A stretch of DNA of 23,327 bases from Blastocladiella britannica. Its lineage: Eukaryota > Blastocladiomycota > Blastocladiomycetes > Blastocladiales > Blastocladiaceae. Shown here piece after piece: positions 8,419 to 18,906 of the stretch (positions are counted from its first letter, which is position 1; every line of letters begins with the position of its first letter). Both the position numbers and the translations under genes were made by a program. Under the pieces are notes generated by a model. It did no database searches, had not been told where the DNA came from, and saw only the letters and a list, made by a program, of their open reading frames with translations. Where the stretch lies: positions 1-23,327 of the forward strand of contig MU624799.1 of NCBI GenBank assembly GCA_025349905.2, given 5' to 3'.

Positions 8419-10068
8419 ATGGTATCCTTGCTCATACCAACCGCCGTCGCCGACCGTATTCTCCAATTTGCAGTCCACCAGACGTACTCGTTTGAGGATG
8501 CGCTGTTGGCCCTGCACGCATTGCCTGTGGAATGCGCGCCAAACATCGCACTGGTTGCGATCCATCGTCACGTCCCGGCGCGACTCTTGGCCGCTCTCGG
8601 CAACGTGGATGCCCTTCGCACAAAGATATCTGGCATGGCAATTGTGCCCGTTTTTGATTGCTACCGTGCCGCCGCCCGGACAGGGCAAGTGTCCGTCCTC
8701 GCTTTTTTGGAAACCGCGACTGGCAAATGCCCCGACAGCGAGACCTGGGCAGAAATTGTATCAGAGGCGGTCGAGCATGATCACACCGACGTGATCTCGC
8801 GTGTAATGGCGTCGCAAAGGACCGCCGCCTCCTCCAGCAGAATGTCCGAGTACGTGGCCATGGAAGCCTTACAATGCGGGCGACTGGATATGGCCCGAGC
8901 AGCCTTGGTTCAATGCGGCCAACATTCAGTCCCGCCGAAGTACATTGCGTGCCTTGATTTTTCTCGTGCCCGAGCGCAAGACGTCATCACAGTGCTCGAC
9001 TGGTTCTGGGCCGCCCATCTTGACCCCCCCGTGCGTGCCCAAATGATATCGGACCAGATGCAGCACCCGATCCAAATGTCGCTCAGTCGCGACGACGGTC
9101 CAGCGGTCATGGAGTGGTGGTGGTCGCGTTACTCGGAGATCGGGGGTGCCACCACCACTGCCACCTGGCCGCACGTAGGCCACACTTTGCTGACGGTCTT
9201 GATTCAGCGGGGCCACCTCCGAAAGCTCGAGTGGTGGTACGTCAATACCCAGCGCACCGGCCTGGGGTTTGACATGTCGAACAAGGCGCTGGACACCATG
9301 TGTGAACGTGAACGCGTTGATTTCCTGGACTGGTTCTGGCAAAAACATTTAATGAGCAGCAGCGGCGACGATAGTGGAAACGGAGGTATTGATTTTGACT
9401 CCACATGGCGACCAAAGAGGCGATTTGTCCACGCATCGGTCGCGGCCTGGTGGCAAGCCAAGGTCGAGAGCGGACTCGTTGACAAAGAGGTCCTGCTGCT
9501 GAGCTCGCAAGACGACATTGGCGCGTGGATGACCTTTTTCATGACCGCAGACGTGGGCGCCCTCATCTGGTGGAGCCAGCATCTGGCCCTGGCGGACAAG
9601 TGGGCAGGCGTCAGCGAGTCCGCCACCGAGTACTACGCAGCCAATGGTCAGATCGAGCACCTGCAATACTGGCATTCGCACGCACAATCGTTTCAATTTT
9701 CCGAGGCAGCTCTCATGGCTGCAGCACGGAATGCTCAGGTAAACGTCCTTGAGTGGGCAAGAAAACACTGTTCCTTGGCTTGGTCGGGCGAGTTTCCGGT
9801 CCTGGAATCCGATTTGGACGAAAAGGCGACTGCTGTCCTTGACTGGCTGTGGGACAGATGCACTGGGCTCGGGATGAAGCCCATCATTTCAGAGACCTGC
9901 TTGCGAGCTGCCGCGCATCAAGATCGCCCGGATTTCCAGCTGACATGGCTCTGGTATCGCCACCTGATATGCGGAACTCCGTTCCTCACTGCCTCAGAGA
10001 TTGTCGACATGTTCAACTCTGATCGCCGGGCTGTATTACGGAAATGGGTAATGGATTACATGAAATAA
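8419..10068 (+). CDS. Trp-rich ankyrin-like repeat protein, 549 aa
   Basis: A single exon, ATG 8419 to TAA 10066-10068. The first 50 residues carry the family N-terminal segment (PTAVADRILQFAV, FEDALLALHALP), which aligns with the minus-strand copy at 2385 (LSPEDALAVLNVLP). About 12 degenerate ankyrin-like units follow, for example GPAVMEWWWSRY, GHLRKLEWWYVNT, RVDFLDWFWQKH, VGALIWWSQHL and ATAVLDWLWDRC. The units are more diverged and shorter in number than in the 897-aa paralogue. No signal peptide or membrane helix is seen. The start codon lies only 8 bp after the stop of the acidic gene, so it may share that transcript or use a promoter inside that gene. AATAAA occurs at 10064-10069, overlapping the stop, and again at 10084-10089. 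Probably a scaffold or adaptor; function unknown. Confidence 0.87.
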   Translation: MVSLLIPTAVADRILQFAVHQTYSFEDALLALHALPVECAPNIALVAIHRHVPARLLAALGNVDALRTKISGMAIVPVFDCYRAAARTGQVSVLAFLETATGKCPDSETWAEIVSEAVEHDHTDVISRVMASQRTAASSSRMSEYVAMEALQCGRLDMARAALVQCGQHSVPPKYIACLDFSRARAQDVITVLDWFWAAHLDPPVRAQMISDQMQHPIQMSLSRDDGPAVMEWWWSRYSEIGGATTTATWPHVGHTLLTVLIQRGHLRKLEWWYVNTQRTGLGFDMSNKALDTMCERERVDFLDWFWQKHLMSSSGDDSGNGGIDFDSTWRPKRRFVHASVAAWWQAKVESGLVDKEVLLLSSQDDIGAWMTFFMTADVGALIWWSQHLALADKWAGVSESATEYYAANGQIEHLQYWHSHAQSFQFSEAALMAAARNAQVNVLEWARKHCSLAWSGEFPVLESDLDEKATAVLDWLWDRCTGLGMKPIISETCLRAAAHQDRPDFQLTWLWYRHLICGTPFLTASEIVDMFNSDRRAVLRKWVMDYMK

Positions 10069-10089
10069 ATATATTTTGTCGATAATAAA
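10064..10089 (+). terminator. Two AATAAA poly(A) signals at a convergent gene boundary
   Basis: AATAAA at 10064-10069 overlaps the TAA stop of the 8419 gene, and a second copy lies at 10084-10089. The opposing gene's stop codon is at 10090-10092, so any 3' UTR of either gene must run into the other's coding sequence. Confidence 0.6.
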
Positions 10090-13000
10090 TCACTTGCCAC
10101 TCGACCTGCCAGCAGATATTGCAGGTGGAGCGATGCGCACGGGAACGCCGTGCTTGATCAAATGCACCATGAGCTCACGATCGAGCTGCAGGTCCTTGGC
10201 CGATCGGTAATTGGCAGCCGCAACAGTGTTCCCTGGAGGTGGGACCGGTGGCAGCTGCACGGGTGGGCCAGGTATTGGCTTTGATTGCGACTTGCCATGG
10301 TGCTTGTTCCGCTTCCACAGTTGACTGGCCGACATGGCATCTGCATGCGATCGCAGCCAGAGCATTTCGGGCCGCATGTACAGCGCATCAAGCTCGTGCA
10401 GTCGGTCGGAGTCGTCCAGGGCGTCACTGCTGCTCCTGCCGAGCCCCGAATCCGCGCGATATGGCGCCATACCACGCGCCTTGGCCGCCAACTGCTTGTC
10501 TGTTGGGGAAACCGCGACCGGGATCGTCTCGGTGATGCTCCACTCGAACTTGTCAGGCCGACGCGGCCGCGGGGGTGGTTTGGATACGAGCTGAGAGCTC
10601 GATGGCAGATGTTGCTGCTGCTGGTCGGCTGGGGAAGCCGCTTCTCCGCCACCATCAAGCGGAGAAAACCCATGGTCGGCATCGGCAGTGTCCAGATCAA
10701 CTCCTTGCTGCCCTGCGCGCATCAACAGTTCCTCCTCCAACCGAGCTTGTTCGGCCCGAATGACTGCGGCGCGGGCTGCTTGAATGTCCGTGAGCGACTC
10801 TTGCCGCATAAACGGCTTGGTCACCTTGGACAAGAAGGACGCGCGGCGCGCCTTGACTGACGAGCGGCGCAAGGCGCGGATCCAGCGCAGAGGCGAATCG
10901 TCGGGCGTTTCGGTCAGGGCCAGGAGCTGCGCGTCCGCCCCAATGACCGTTTCGCCCACGGCGCCTTCTTCGTCGCCAGTGTTGGCGTCATGGTCGCTGG
11001 CGTCCTCTTGGTCACCTTGGTCACCTTGGTCATCGTGCTCGGAGCCTTGGCTTGATGCATCATCGAACGCGTCTTCGTCGTCGCCGTCGGCACCACCGTC
11101 GTCGGTCTCTGATGATGCGCCATTATCGACTTGTTCATCGTCGCCATCATCATCCTCGTCGTACATTGGCTCGGACATAATGTCCATCTCCACGGCCTCG
11201 GACTCGCGTCGTGATGCGGGGAGTGGCGGCAGCTCTGACATCTCGTCTTCATCGTCTTCTTCTTGGTCGGAATGGACATCCTCCTCCATAATCGACTGCT
11301 GCTGCTGCTTCTGCACCACTGCATTCTTTTTCTGTCGTCGAGTGCTGTCCGGCATCCCAGGAATCGGCTTGAATAGGGTATCGGCCCGCTTGGCCTTTTG
11401 TTTGGCTTCCACCTTTTTCTTTTTCGTCGGTTCCAAGTGCTGTGGTGGCCCCGGCTTGGTCGGAGACGTTGTTGATTTCCGGCCGTGCGTTTTGCCCGCC
11501 GCGTGACTGCCCCATGCTGCCGGTGCTGCGGGTGGCCCGTGGTGTTGCGGGATTTGGTGGCTGAGCAAAGGTCCGTCTCCGCGCTTGACCTGCTCTGCGA
11601 ACACTTCCAAGTGCCGCTTCTGGCCGCGGAGGAGGTTGACAGTTTCCGACGGTTTCTTGCGACTGTGATCCATCATTTGTGGTGAGACTACTCAAAAGAA
11701 AAGAAGAGCATGGAGACCTACCTTGCAATCACATCCAGCCCGCTCGTGTGCGCCGATCCATTGATCAAGTCCGCAAACTGCTCGCCCATCCCATACGAGA
11801 GGCCCGCGAGCCGCCGGCCGGAATGCCGACGGGCCATTTCAGAGGTCATGCGGACTTTTTTCCCTGGAGTGGGCGCATCGTCCTCGGGCATGGCGAATTC
11901 GGCCCGGTGCCGGGGCCCATCTGCTGGGTACCCGAACGAGCTGAAATCGTCCTCCAGTGGGGCGAGCGGTGCCAGCCCTGCTTGTCCGCCATCGAAATCG
12001 CCTTCGCCGTCATTGGACCCGAGCTGGCCAGCCAGCGCTGCATCTAACCGGTTCTTGAGGTCGTCATTCAGTAAGTCGTCCATGTCGGACGTGGGCTCGA
12101 ACGGTCCCAGCGCAGACAAGTCTAATCAGTTGTATTTGTGAGCTTCTTGAATCGTGCTTTACAAAGGAAATGACAGTGTACCCTCAAGCTCGCTATCCCC
12201 CGACCCAAGGTCGGCCAGCGCCGGATCAGGCACTTCGGGCACGACAAGGTTAGGCCGCACGTCTTTTTTGCCCGTAATAAACGCCATGATCCGGCGCACG
12301 CGGAACCCGCGCCAGACCCGCTGGACTTGCGTAGCCGCGTTCTCGAGCCGCTGGAACGCCGCCAGTCGTTTGCGATCGAGGTACTCGCGCCACGACCGCT
12401 GGATCAGCACAATCGCCAGAATCTGCGTTGCCACCCGCCGACGAACAATGTACCCTTTACACTGGGCCTGGAATCGCGGGAAATGTATGGGCGCAAACCG
12501 GGCCACCAGCAGGCTGCGGGCACGGTCAAATGCAATGTGCGCGCAGTCGGGCAAGTTGCCGTCCAGGCACAGCCGGCACAGCGTCGTGAGCTGCGCGTAC
12601 GCCTGCGACTCGCGGAGAGCTGCGGTGTCTTCGGGGGTCAGTTCTTCGGCGGATCCGGACATGCGGCCGGGCCCGAGCGCCGCGCTCAAGTTGGCCTGCT
12701 GCGCCACGGTTGGTTTGGCGGTGGTGATACTCCCGCCTCCATGGCTGTTGTTGACGCTTGGGGCGGCGCTGTCGCCGGGAGAAAGCATCGCCATCACTTC
12801 GAAAAAGTACCGGTGCACGTCACCCATCTTGGCCGCCAGCTGCACCGCATCGTCCACAACGCGGTCGAGAATCTCCGAGTCACCGGGGCGAACAGGGTCT
12901 TTCGGTTCGTAGTACCGCTCCGAAATGGCCTTGAGAAACATCTTGAACACGATCGTGTCGCGGTCGTACCGGTTGTCGGGAATCACGTTGTTTTCGGGGA

Positions 13001-15108
13001 GCAGTGTGATCCAGGGTAGCATCATCTTAGTGCACCACAGGTCCGGGCGCGTGAGCACTTCGTTTTTGGTCAACACTACGTTACGCAGTCGAGGGCAAGT
13101 GACCAGGGACAAGAGTTCGTGGCTCGCTGTAAAAAAAATGGTGCGTCAGTCTTCAAGTAGCGTGTTTACAAAAATGAATGAGGATACATACCATGAATTC
13201 GATTGTTGTGAAGCTCCAGGGTCTCCAAGACGGGACAGGTTTCGAGCGGCCAAATGACTTGAATCCCATTCTGGTTTGCCCGTAAGGTCTGGAGCAGCGG
13301 GAGCCACGAAGGGATCCGCAGTTCCGTGAGCTGGTTCCCGGAAATGTCCAGAGTGCACAGCACGGGCAGCTGCAAGTCCGGCATGCGGTTCAGCGAGCAA
13401 TGCGAAATGTCGAGCACCACCAAGAAAAAGAACTGCGCGGGCAGGTTCAAGGACGTGATCTGCCGATTGTACGACAGATCGAGCCACATGAGGCCCGCAA
13501 GGTCCTCGAGCATGGACGTGTCGGTGATGCGGTTATTGCTCAGGTTCAGGATCTTGAGCTTGGACGCGGTGGCCAAAAAGTTGAGGTCCCTGATCCGGTT
13601 CGCCGACAAGTCCAACGCATATGCGTTGCTGGCGTGGTCGAACCCGTTGACCATGTCGACACCCAGACCCGCGGCACCCATCAGCTTGGCGTTGGCAAAC
13701 GCATGCACGTCGAGCTGCATTTTGGCCCTTGCGGGTCGTCGCGGACGTCGGCCAGTGGAGCCTTCTGCTGCGTCGTTCGTGGGTGCTTCAGGTCCTTGCT
13801 CGACTTCAGCATCGTCGTCGTCGTCCGTTACTGCCTGCGCATTGGCGACGCTCGCGGGCCGAATTGCGCTCGAGACCATGCTCGAGTCCAGAAACCACGC
13901 GCGCGCCGCCGACGACAACGACCGCCGCTCTGATTCCTCGCGCACTTTGCGTTCCAGCGCATCGCGCTCGTCGATTTGCGCGCGCAACGTCGCCCCGCGC
14001 ACCAGCTCGGCCCGAACGGCAGCCTCGAGGCCCGCCAGCGCGTGCTCGGCCGCCGTCAGTTCGTCGCGTTTGGCAGGTAGCGCCAACTTAATCGCGTGCT
14101 CGGCGTCCCGCGTACTCCGCTCCGCGGCCTCGGCAGCGGCCGTCCGCGCCTGTGCGGCCGAACACAGTCCCCTGAAAATCGCCGCCAAGTGCTGTTCCTT
14201 GTGCACAAAGGACGTGTTACGGTCGCGCTCGGCTTCGAGGCGCACGCGTAGCGCGGTCTCGGCCGACTCGGTGAGCGTCGACAGACGTCGGTTCACCGTG
14301 TGATAGTGCATGGCGGCCTCGTGCGCCGCGCGCTCGCTCGCCGACTCCATGATCGAGATTTGTTCCCGCGCAAACACTTGGTCGGCGACTTGTTGGCGCA
14401 AGGCGATGATCTTGGGCGTCATGGCATCGATTTCGGCTAGTTGCAGCGTGTCATCGCTCTTGAACGTGATCTGGGTTGGCGTGACGACGCGATCTCTGTT
14501 GTATTTGGGTGAGGCATTTGCTCACACGACGAAATCAGAGGGTTAAAATACCCTTCTTGCACCACCAACCCCGCGATCGGCGGCCCTCGGAGGGTCGGAG
14601 GCGGTCGATCATCGCCATCGCGCGTGGTATCGTCCAAGCTCGAGACATGGCGCATTAACATGACTCGGGGGCTCACTCCACAATCACTGTGGGCTGGATG
14701 CTGCTGCAGCTGCTCAAGATCCGGCATGGTCATGGCGTGGACTGGAGAAGGAATCGTGCGAGCATTGCTCATCGCTGGACTGGCGGCCGGGGACCGTTCC
14801 ATTGCAGTTGTTCGCAGTTCGAGTGCAATGAGCGCCTCGGTCTCTTCATCCATCTCCGAGTCGGACGAGATCGCCATGTGATCGTCATCGTCTTCTTCGC
14901 TGTCGTTATTAATGTCAACATCTTCGTCGCTGTTGTTGCTTTGACCATTCGAAGGTGCAGAGGTCGTCGCTGATGGTGGAGTTTCAATGTTCGCATTTTT
15001 TGGGATCGGAGTTGCCAAAGGAAGCAAATCAGCACCAAAATCGTGCTGGCGGTGCTCGGGAAGATCATCGAGGTCGGGCTGCAATGGCGGCGAATGCTCG
15101 GAGCCCAT
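10090..15108 (-). CDS. LRR and IQ-motif protein, about 1592 aa, five exons
   Basis: My model has exons 15108-14552, 14495-13192, 13126-12182, 12121-11722 and 11662-10090. The introns (56, 65, 60 and 59 nt) are all GT-AG with matching phases, and the total, 4779 nt, is divisible by three. Joins read QEG|DRVVTP, NNRIH|A|SHELL, SELE|D|LSALG and DVIA|S|RKKP. Domains: acidic disordered N-terminus (1-185); Ala/Glu/Arg-rich coiled coil (about 211-380); six or more leucine-rich repeats (about 478-650: ALDLSANRIRDL, LKILNLSNNRI, CTLDISGNQL, LETLELHNNRI); IQ-like calmodulin-binding motifs near 839-851, 858-874 and 884-899 (TQVQRVWRGFRVRR); then a long disordered tail with basic and acidic blocks. The LRR-then-IQ layout recalls LRRIQ1 or CEP97, both ciliary/centrosomal, but I cannot choose between them. 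ATG 15108 lies only 56 bp after the upstream ABC gene's stop. Calmodulin binding is inferred. Confidence 0.82.
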
Positions 15109-15164
15109 ATCATTTGGTAATTAATGACAAAATCTAATGATGGGAAAACCGAAAAAAAAACAAA

Positions 15165-18100
15165 TCAGTTCTCCTCCCACCCAGCGGCAGCGGCCCTTTC
15201 CTCCTCCAAGTGCGACTTGTGGTACCGCGCGAGCCGCACAAACACCTCCGACAAGCTCGTTTGCGCGACGCTCCAGTCCTTGACCCCCCATTCGGTGCGT
15301 CCGCGGGTCGCCACTGCCTCAAACACGGCGCCAAGGAACGCCGCAGTGACCGAATTGCGGTTGGCCACGTCGGCGTCGGCCAAGACCACGCGTCCGTCCG
15401 CCAGCTGCAATCGCGCCGCATGTCCGGCGCCCTTGGGAAGCGAGCTGCCGCGCGGCGGCTGGTGCTGACTCATCCCCAGATCCACCTCGAGCTTGGCCAA
15501 GTCCACTTCCAGGTCCAAGTTGCATCCGACCTGGCTATCGATCTTGGTAGCGGTCGGGAACTGGTCTTGCAGTGCGCGTGCGGCCATGGCCCCGCCGGCG
15601 GGCGTGGCGGTGCGCAACACGACCTTGTAGGACGCACCGTACAGATTCTTGAGCCGCTGCGGGGTGCCGAGGCACACCAGCGACCCGTTAATCATGATCC
15701 CCACTCGGTCGCACAGCGCATCGGCCTCGTCGAGCGAGTGCGTCACCAGGATCACCGACGTGTGCTTCTTGAGGGCCAAGATTGACGTCCAGATCGTGCG
15801 GCGAGTGGCCACATCGACGCCCGTAGTGGGTTCTATAGAATGATTTTTTTTCGAGTAAGTATGGGTGGGATCGATCAGTGGGACAAAGGAGGAAAACGCG
15901 TACCATCGAGAATGACCACCTGCGGCCGACCCAAGCACGCGAGCGCAATACTCAACCGGCGCCGGTTGCCGCCCGACAACGCCTTGGAGTGCACGTTGGC
16001 CACGGGCTCCAGGGCCATGTCCGAGAGCGCGGTGGTCACCGCAGACGGGATATCGGCGACACCCTTGATGGCCGCAAAGTACTCGAGGTGTTCGCGTACC
16101 GTCAGCGTCTCAAAGACCATGTCGGCCTGCTGGCAGACACCAATCAGTCGCTTGATGGCCGGATCATAGTTGGCGGTGGTGACTGGGTACCCACAGACGG
16201 TCGCGCAACCCTCCGACGGCCGCAGCAGGCCCGTCAAGATGTTGATGGTGGTGGATTTGCCCGATCCATTCGGCCCAAGGTACGCAAACGCCTCGTTGCG
16301 GCGCACCGAAAAGTACAAGTCGTCGAGAACCTTGCGGCGGATCGGCTTGGGGGCCCCCTGCCACCACTTGCGTTCCTCGGGCTTTCCAGCTGCACCGGCG
16401 GCCGTGGATCCGGGGGTGACCGCAAAGTGCATTCCGAGGCCGCACACTCGAACCACCTCGTCATCGTCGGCCTGGTTCAGCGCCGCGGTCCGCTCGAGCG
16501 TCTGAGCCGAGGCCATGGCCGCCGACACCGCGTCCGCGTCGCGCAACGGCAAGTTCTGGCCCATGATGGCGTGCAGCCGGCCCTTGTCGCGCAACAGCTG
16601 CGGGTCGAGCGGGATTGCCGCGTTCGGGTGGGCCTCCAATCCCGTCTCAGTCGCTGCGTCCGTGGCCGACACTTTAAGCACCTTCTTCTCGGCCCGTTTG
16701 GTAAACAACGCCCAGATCGGCGCCGCCTGCGTCGGGTCGCCGTCCGAGAGCGTATTGCGGGCGAGGTAAAGCACCAGCGCTGAGCCGACAATCAGCTGGC
16801 CAATGAAAATCAGGCACATGGGAAGCAGCGGGTTGGTGAAATCGATGCTGTTGATGGGCGTGCCCTGCGACGACGCCACCGCCAATGTGCCGAGCGTTCG
16901 GTAGAATCCGAATGCGGGCAGGACCGCCCCCATGGCGCAGACCATGTAGACGGGGGTCTTTTTTTTTTCGATTCGATTCGATTCAATGTCGTTAATTAAG
17001 GCGTTTGAAGAACCAGAAAAGAAATAATAAAAAATGGGTAGCGTACCTCCACTTTCAAGATCACGTCCACGATAAAGTACGGCAAAAACACCGTGAGGGT
17101 GATGAACAGCGACAGAGCGGGGCCCACGCTGGCCTTGTTGCGGAAAAAGAAAGAGATGATGCCCGACCCGACCACGACCACGAATCCGTACAGGACAATG
17201 AGCACCACGAGGCCGGGGATGTTGGAGTTGGCGAACCAGGTGCTGACCACCGACAGGCCCACACACGCGGCCACGATCGGGATCAGCAGGAACATGTACG
17301 CGGTCACGGCGTATCCGGCCAGGTAGGCGGCGGGCGAGAGGGTGTTGGTGACCTATTTATATTAAAGGTGAGTAAGTATGCAGTGCAAGAAAAATGGATA
17401 ACGACAATACCAGGTAGTCAAAGATGCCGTCGGCACGCTCACGCACGAGCTCCTCGGTAAACAAGAGCATGAGCATGGTCAGACCAAAAGAGACAAACGG
17501 GGGCACAATCTGCGCCGACAGGTCGAAAATGTCGCTGGCCTGGATCGGGAACGACGACATGGAGCCCTTCAGGAACATGGCCCAGGGCGCCGTCGGCGGG
17601 TTGGAGCCACCATTGGCCCGCGATGCAGCCAGAGCGGTGCGGTACTTGGCAATGAGAGCATCAATGGACGCGCGAGCCGCAGCGCCCGTCGGGGCATTGG
17701 ATCCAGTAGGGCGCGTGCGCGGATCCTGTCCAGCGCCACCGTTGAGAGCGTCCAAGGGAGTAAACGTCAGAATCGGCTGCAGGGCATTGTGCACCAGGTT
17801 GGTCATGATCAGCGGCGCGCGGCCGAGCGAGCGCGACGTCGAGGGCGCCTCGCCGTTGACAATCAGCGACAAGTTGACGGCGGATGGGTCCACGAACGGC
17901 GACGTGGGGGAACCGGCTCCGGGAGCGTGCACCAGGAACCCGGATGTAGGCGCCCAGTCCTGCGGATCGATGGACTTGGGCGCGTCAATGCGGCGCTGCT
18001 CCTGCGCAATGAATGCATTCATGTCGGCGGGGGACTGCCACACCACGGACTTGGCCGAGGCGCCGCGGGATTGGGTAAAGAACGACGACACCACCGACTG

Positions 18101-18409
18101 CATGATGGCGACCGACGCGGGATCGGCACCACCGCCCGCCAGAAGAGGTCCCGTGCCCGGATGCACGTCGTCGAATCCGGCCGCTTGCAGGGGCAGAAGA
18201 GGCAGACCGTCGATGCTGTCGCCGAGGGTCATTTTGGGGAGCATGGACGAGAAGAGGGCTGAGAGTCCAATGGCCATGCCAATGGAGATCAGAGGGGAAG
18301 CGAGGCCGACCAGGACAAGCTTGGGGTTGCGGGCGTAGAGGCGGAGGCGCAGGCGCACCATGGTGCCGACCTGAGTTGAGAATGGGACTAAGGGTAGGGT
18401 TTCTGCCAT
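15165..18409 (-). CDS. Half-size ABCA-type ABC transporter, 1008 aa
   Basis: Exons are 18409-17411, 17352-17047, 16957-15904 and 15832-15165. The introns are 58, 89 and 71 nt, and the total of 3027 nt is in frame. Start MAETLPLVPF; membrane helix 1 at about 30-53, a long extracytoplasmic loop (about 55-300), then helices at about 305-545 (PFVSFGLTMLMLLF, GLVVLIVLYGFVVVVG, PLLPMCLIFIGQLIVG). The nucleotide-binding domain is complete: Walker A GPNGSGKS at 663-670, signature LSGGN from 762, Walker B VVILDE ending at E787 and assembled across an intron, and H-loop His818 in VTHSLDEAD. A regulatory-type C-terminus follows. One TMD plus one NBD means it must dimerise. ABCA proteins move lipids or amphipathic molecules across membranes; the actual substrate is unknown. 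It is divergent from a second half transporter at 18907. The usual ABCA post-TMD FPGxYG motif is not evident. Confidence 0.88.
16958..17046 (-). other. Unusual 89-nt intron with A-tract and AAG acceptor
   Basis: The longest intron in the window. In gene orientation it starts GTACGC, has TTAATTAAC as a branch candidate, then four GAATC/GAATCG units and a run of A residues ending AAG before ACC. The join LKVE|TPVYMV is in frame and no alternative CAG/TAG acceptor is available before the conserved membrane segment. Confidence 0.75.
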
Positions 18410-18906
18410 TTTGTTGCTTGTTTTTTTTTTATTTTGAATATAGGACTGAGTAGTTGGTGGTTGGAGCGTGGGCACGTCCCACCTCTTTATATGGGTTTTG
18501 CGGTTGGAAGAGAGCGAGGCGGTGGGGCACATCGCAGGTGCTGAGATCAAATTTCCGAAGGAATGCCCTCACGTTCGCTTTTGCTTTGCTTTCCTGAAAC
18601 TAACGAAAATCAGGGCAATTGCAGCCAACTGAACCCTCTTTTGGAGTCTCGTTGGAACAAAAACGGGCCGAATCATGCCCTCGAGGGCACGCAAATGACG
18701 GAAACTCGCATCTATTCCAATCCAGTGGGCTGAGGTCCCTGGTCCGAGCATAGAGTCGTGCCAAGTGGCATGGGGGGGCAGGGTCCCCCGGGCACCTCGT
18801 TTGCTCCTGCCCAGCTATAAATCCCGGTCCTCCCTCTGCTCTCCTCCGCAGCTCCAAAAATCAAAACCAAATCTCTTCCCCTCTGATCAAACAAAATACA
18901 TACGCC
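18410..18906. promoter_or_regulatory. Shared divergent promoter of two ABCA half transporters
   Basis: 497 bp between the two start codons. A TATA box faces each way. ATATAAAG, read on the minus strand at 18492-18485, is about 76 bp before ATG 18409. TATAAAT at 18816-18822 is about 85 bp before ATG 18907. Inverted repeats lie between or next to them: GTGGG-CACGT-CCCAC at 18468-18482, the perfect 14-bp palindrome TGCCCTCGAGGGCA at 18676-18689, and TGCCA-AG-TGGCA at 18759-18770. A TGCCCTC half-site sits at 18564-18570. These are candidate activator sites serving both genes. A T-tract lies at about 18419-18431 in the minus-gene leader. Confidence 0.7.

Noticed and set aside
14437..14551. C-terminal extension YFNPLISS... 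of the 15108 open frame as the real end of a separate protein
   Set aside because: GT at 14551 and CAG at 14496 give a phase-matched join to the coiled-coil exon, and the extension has lower GC and intron-like composition.
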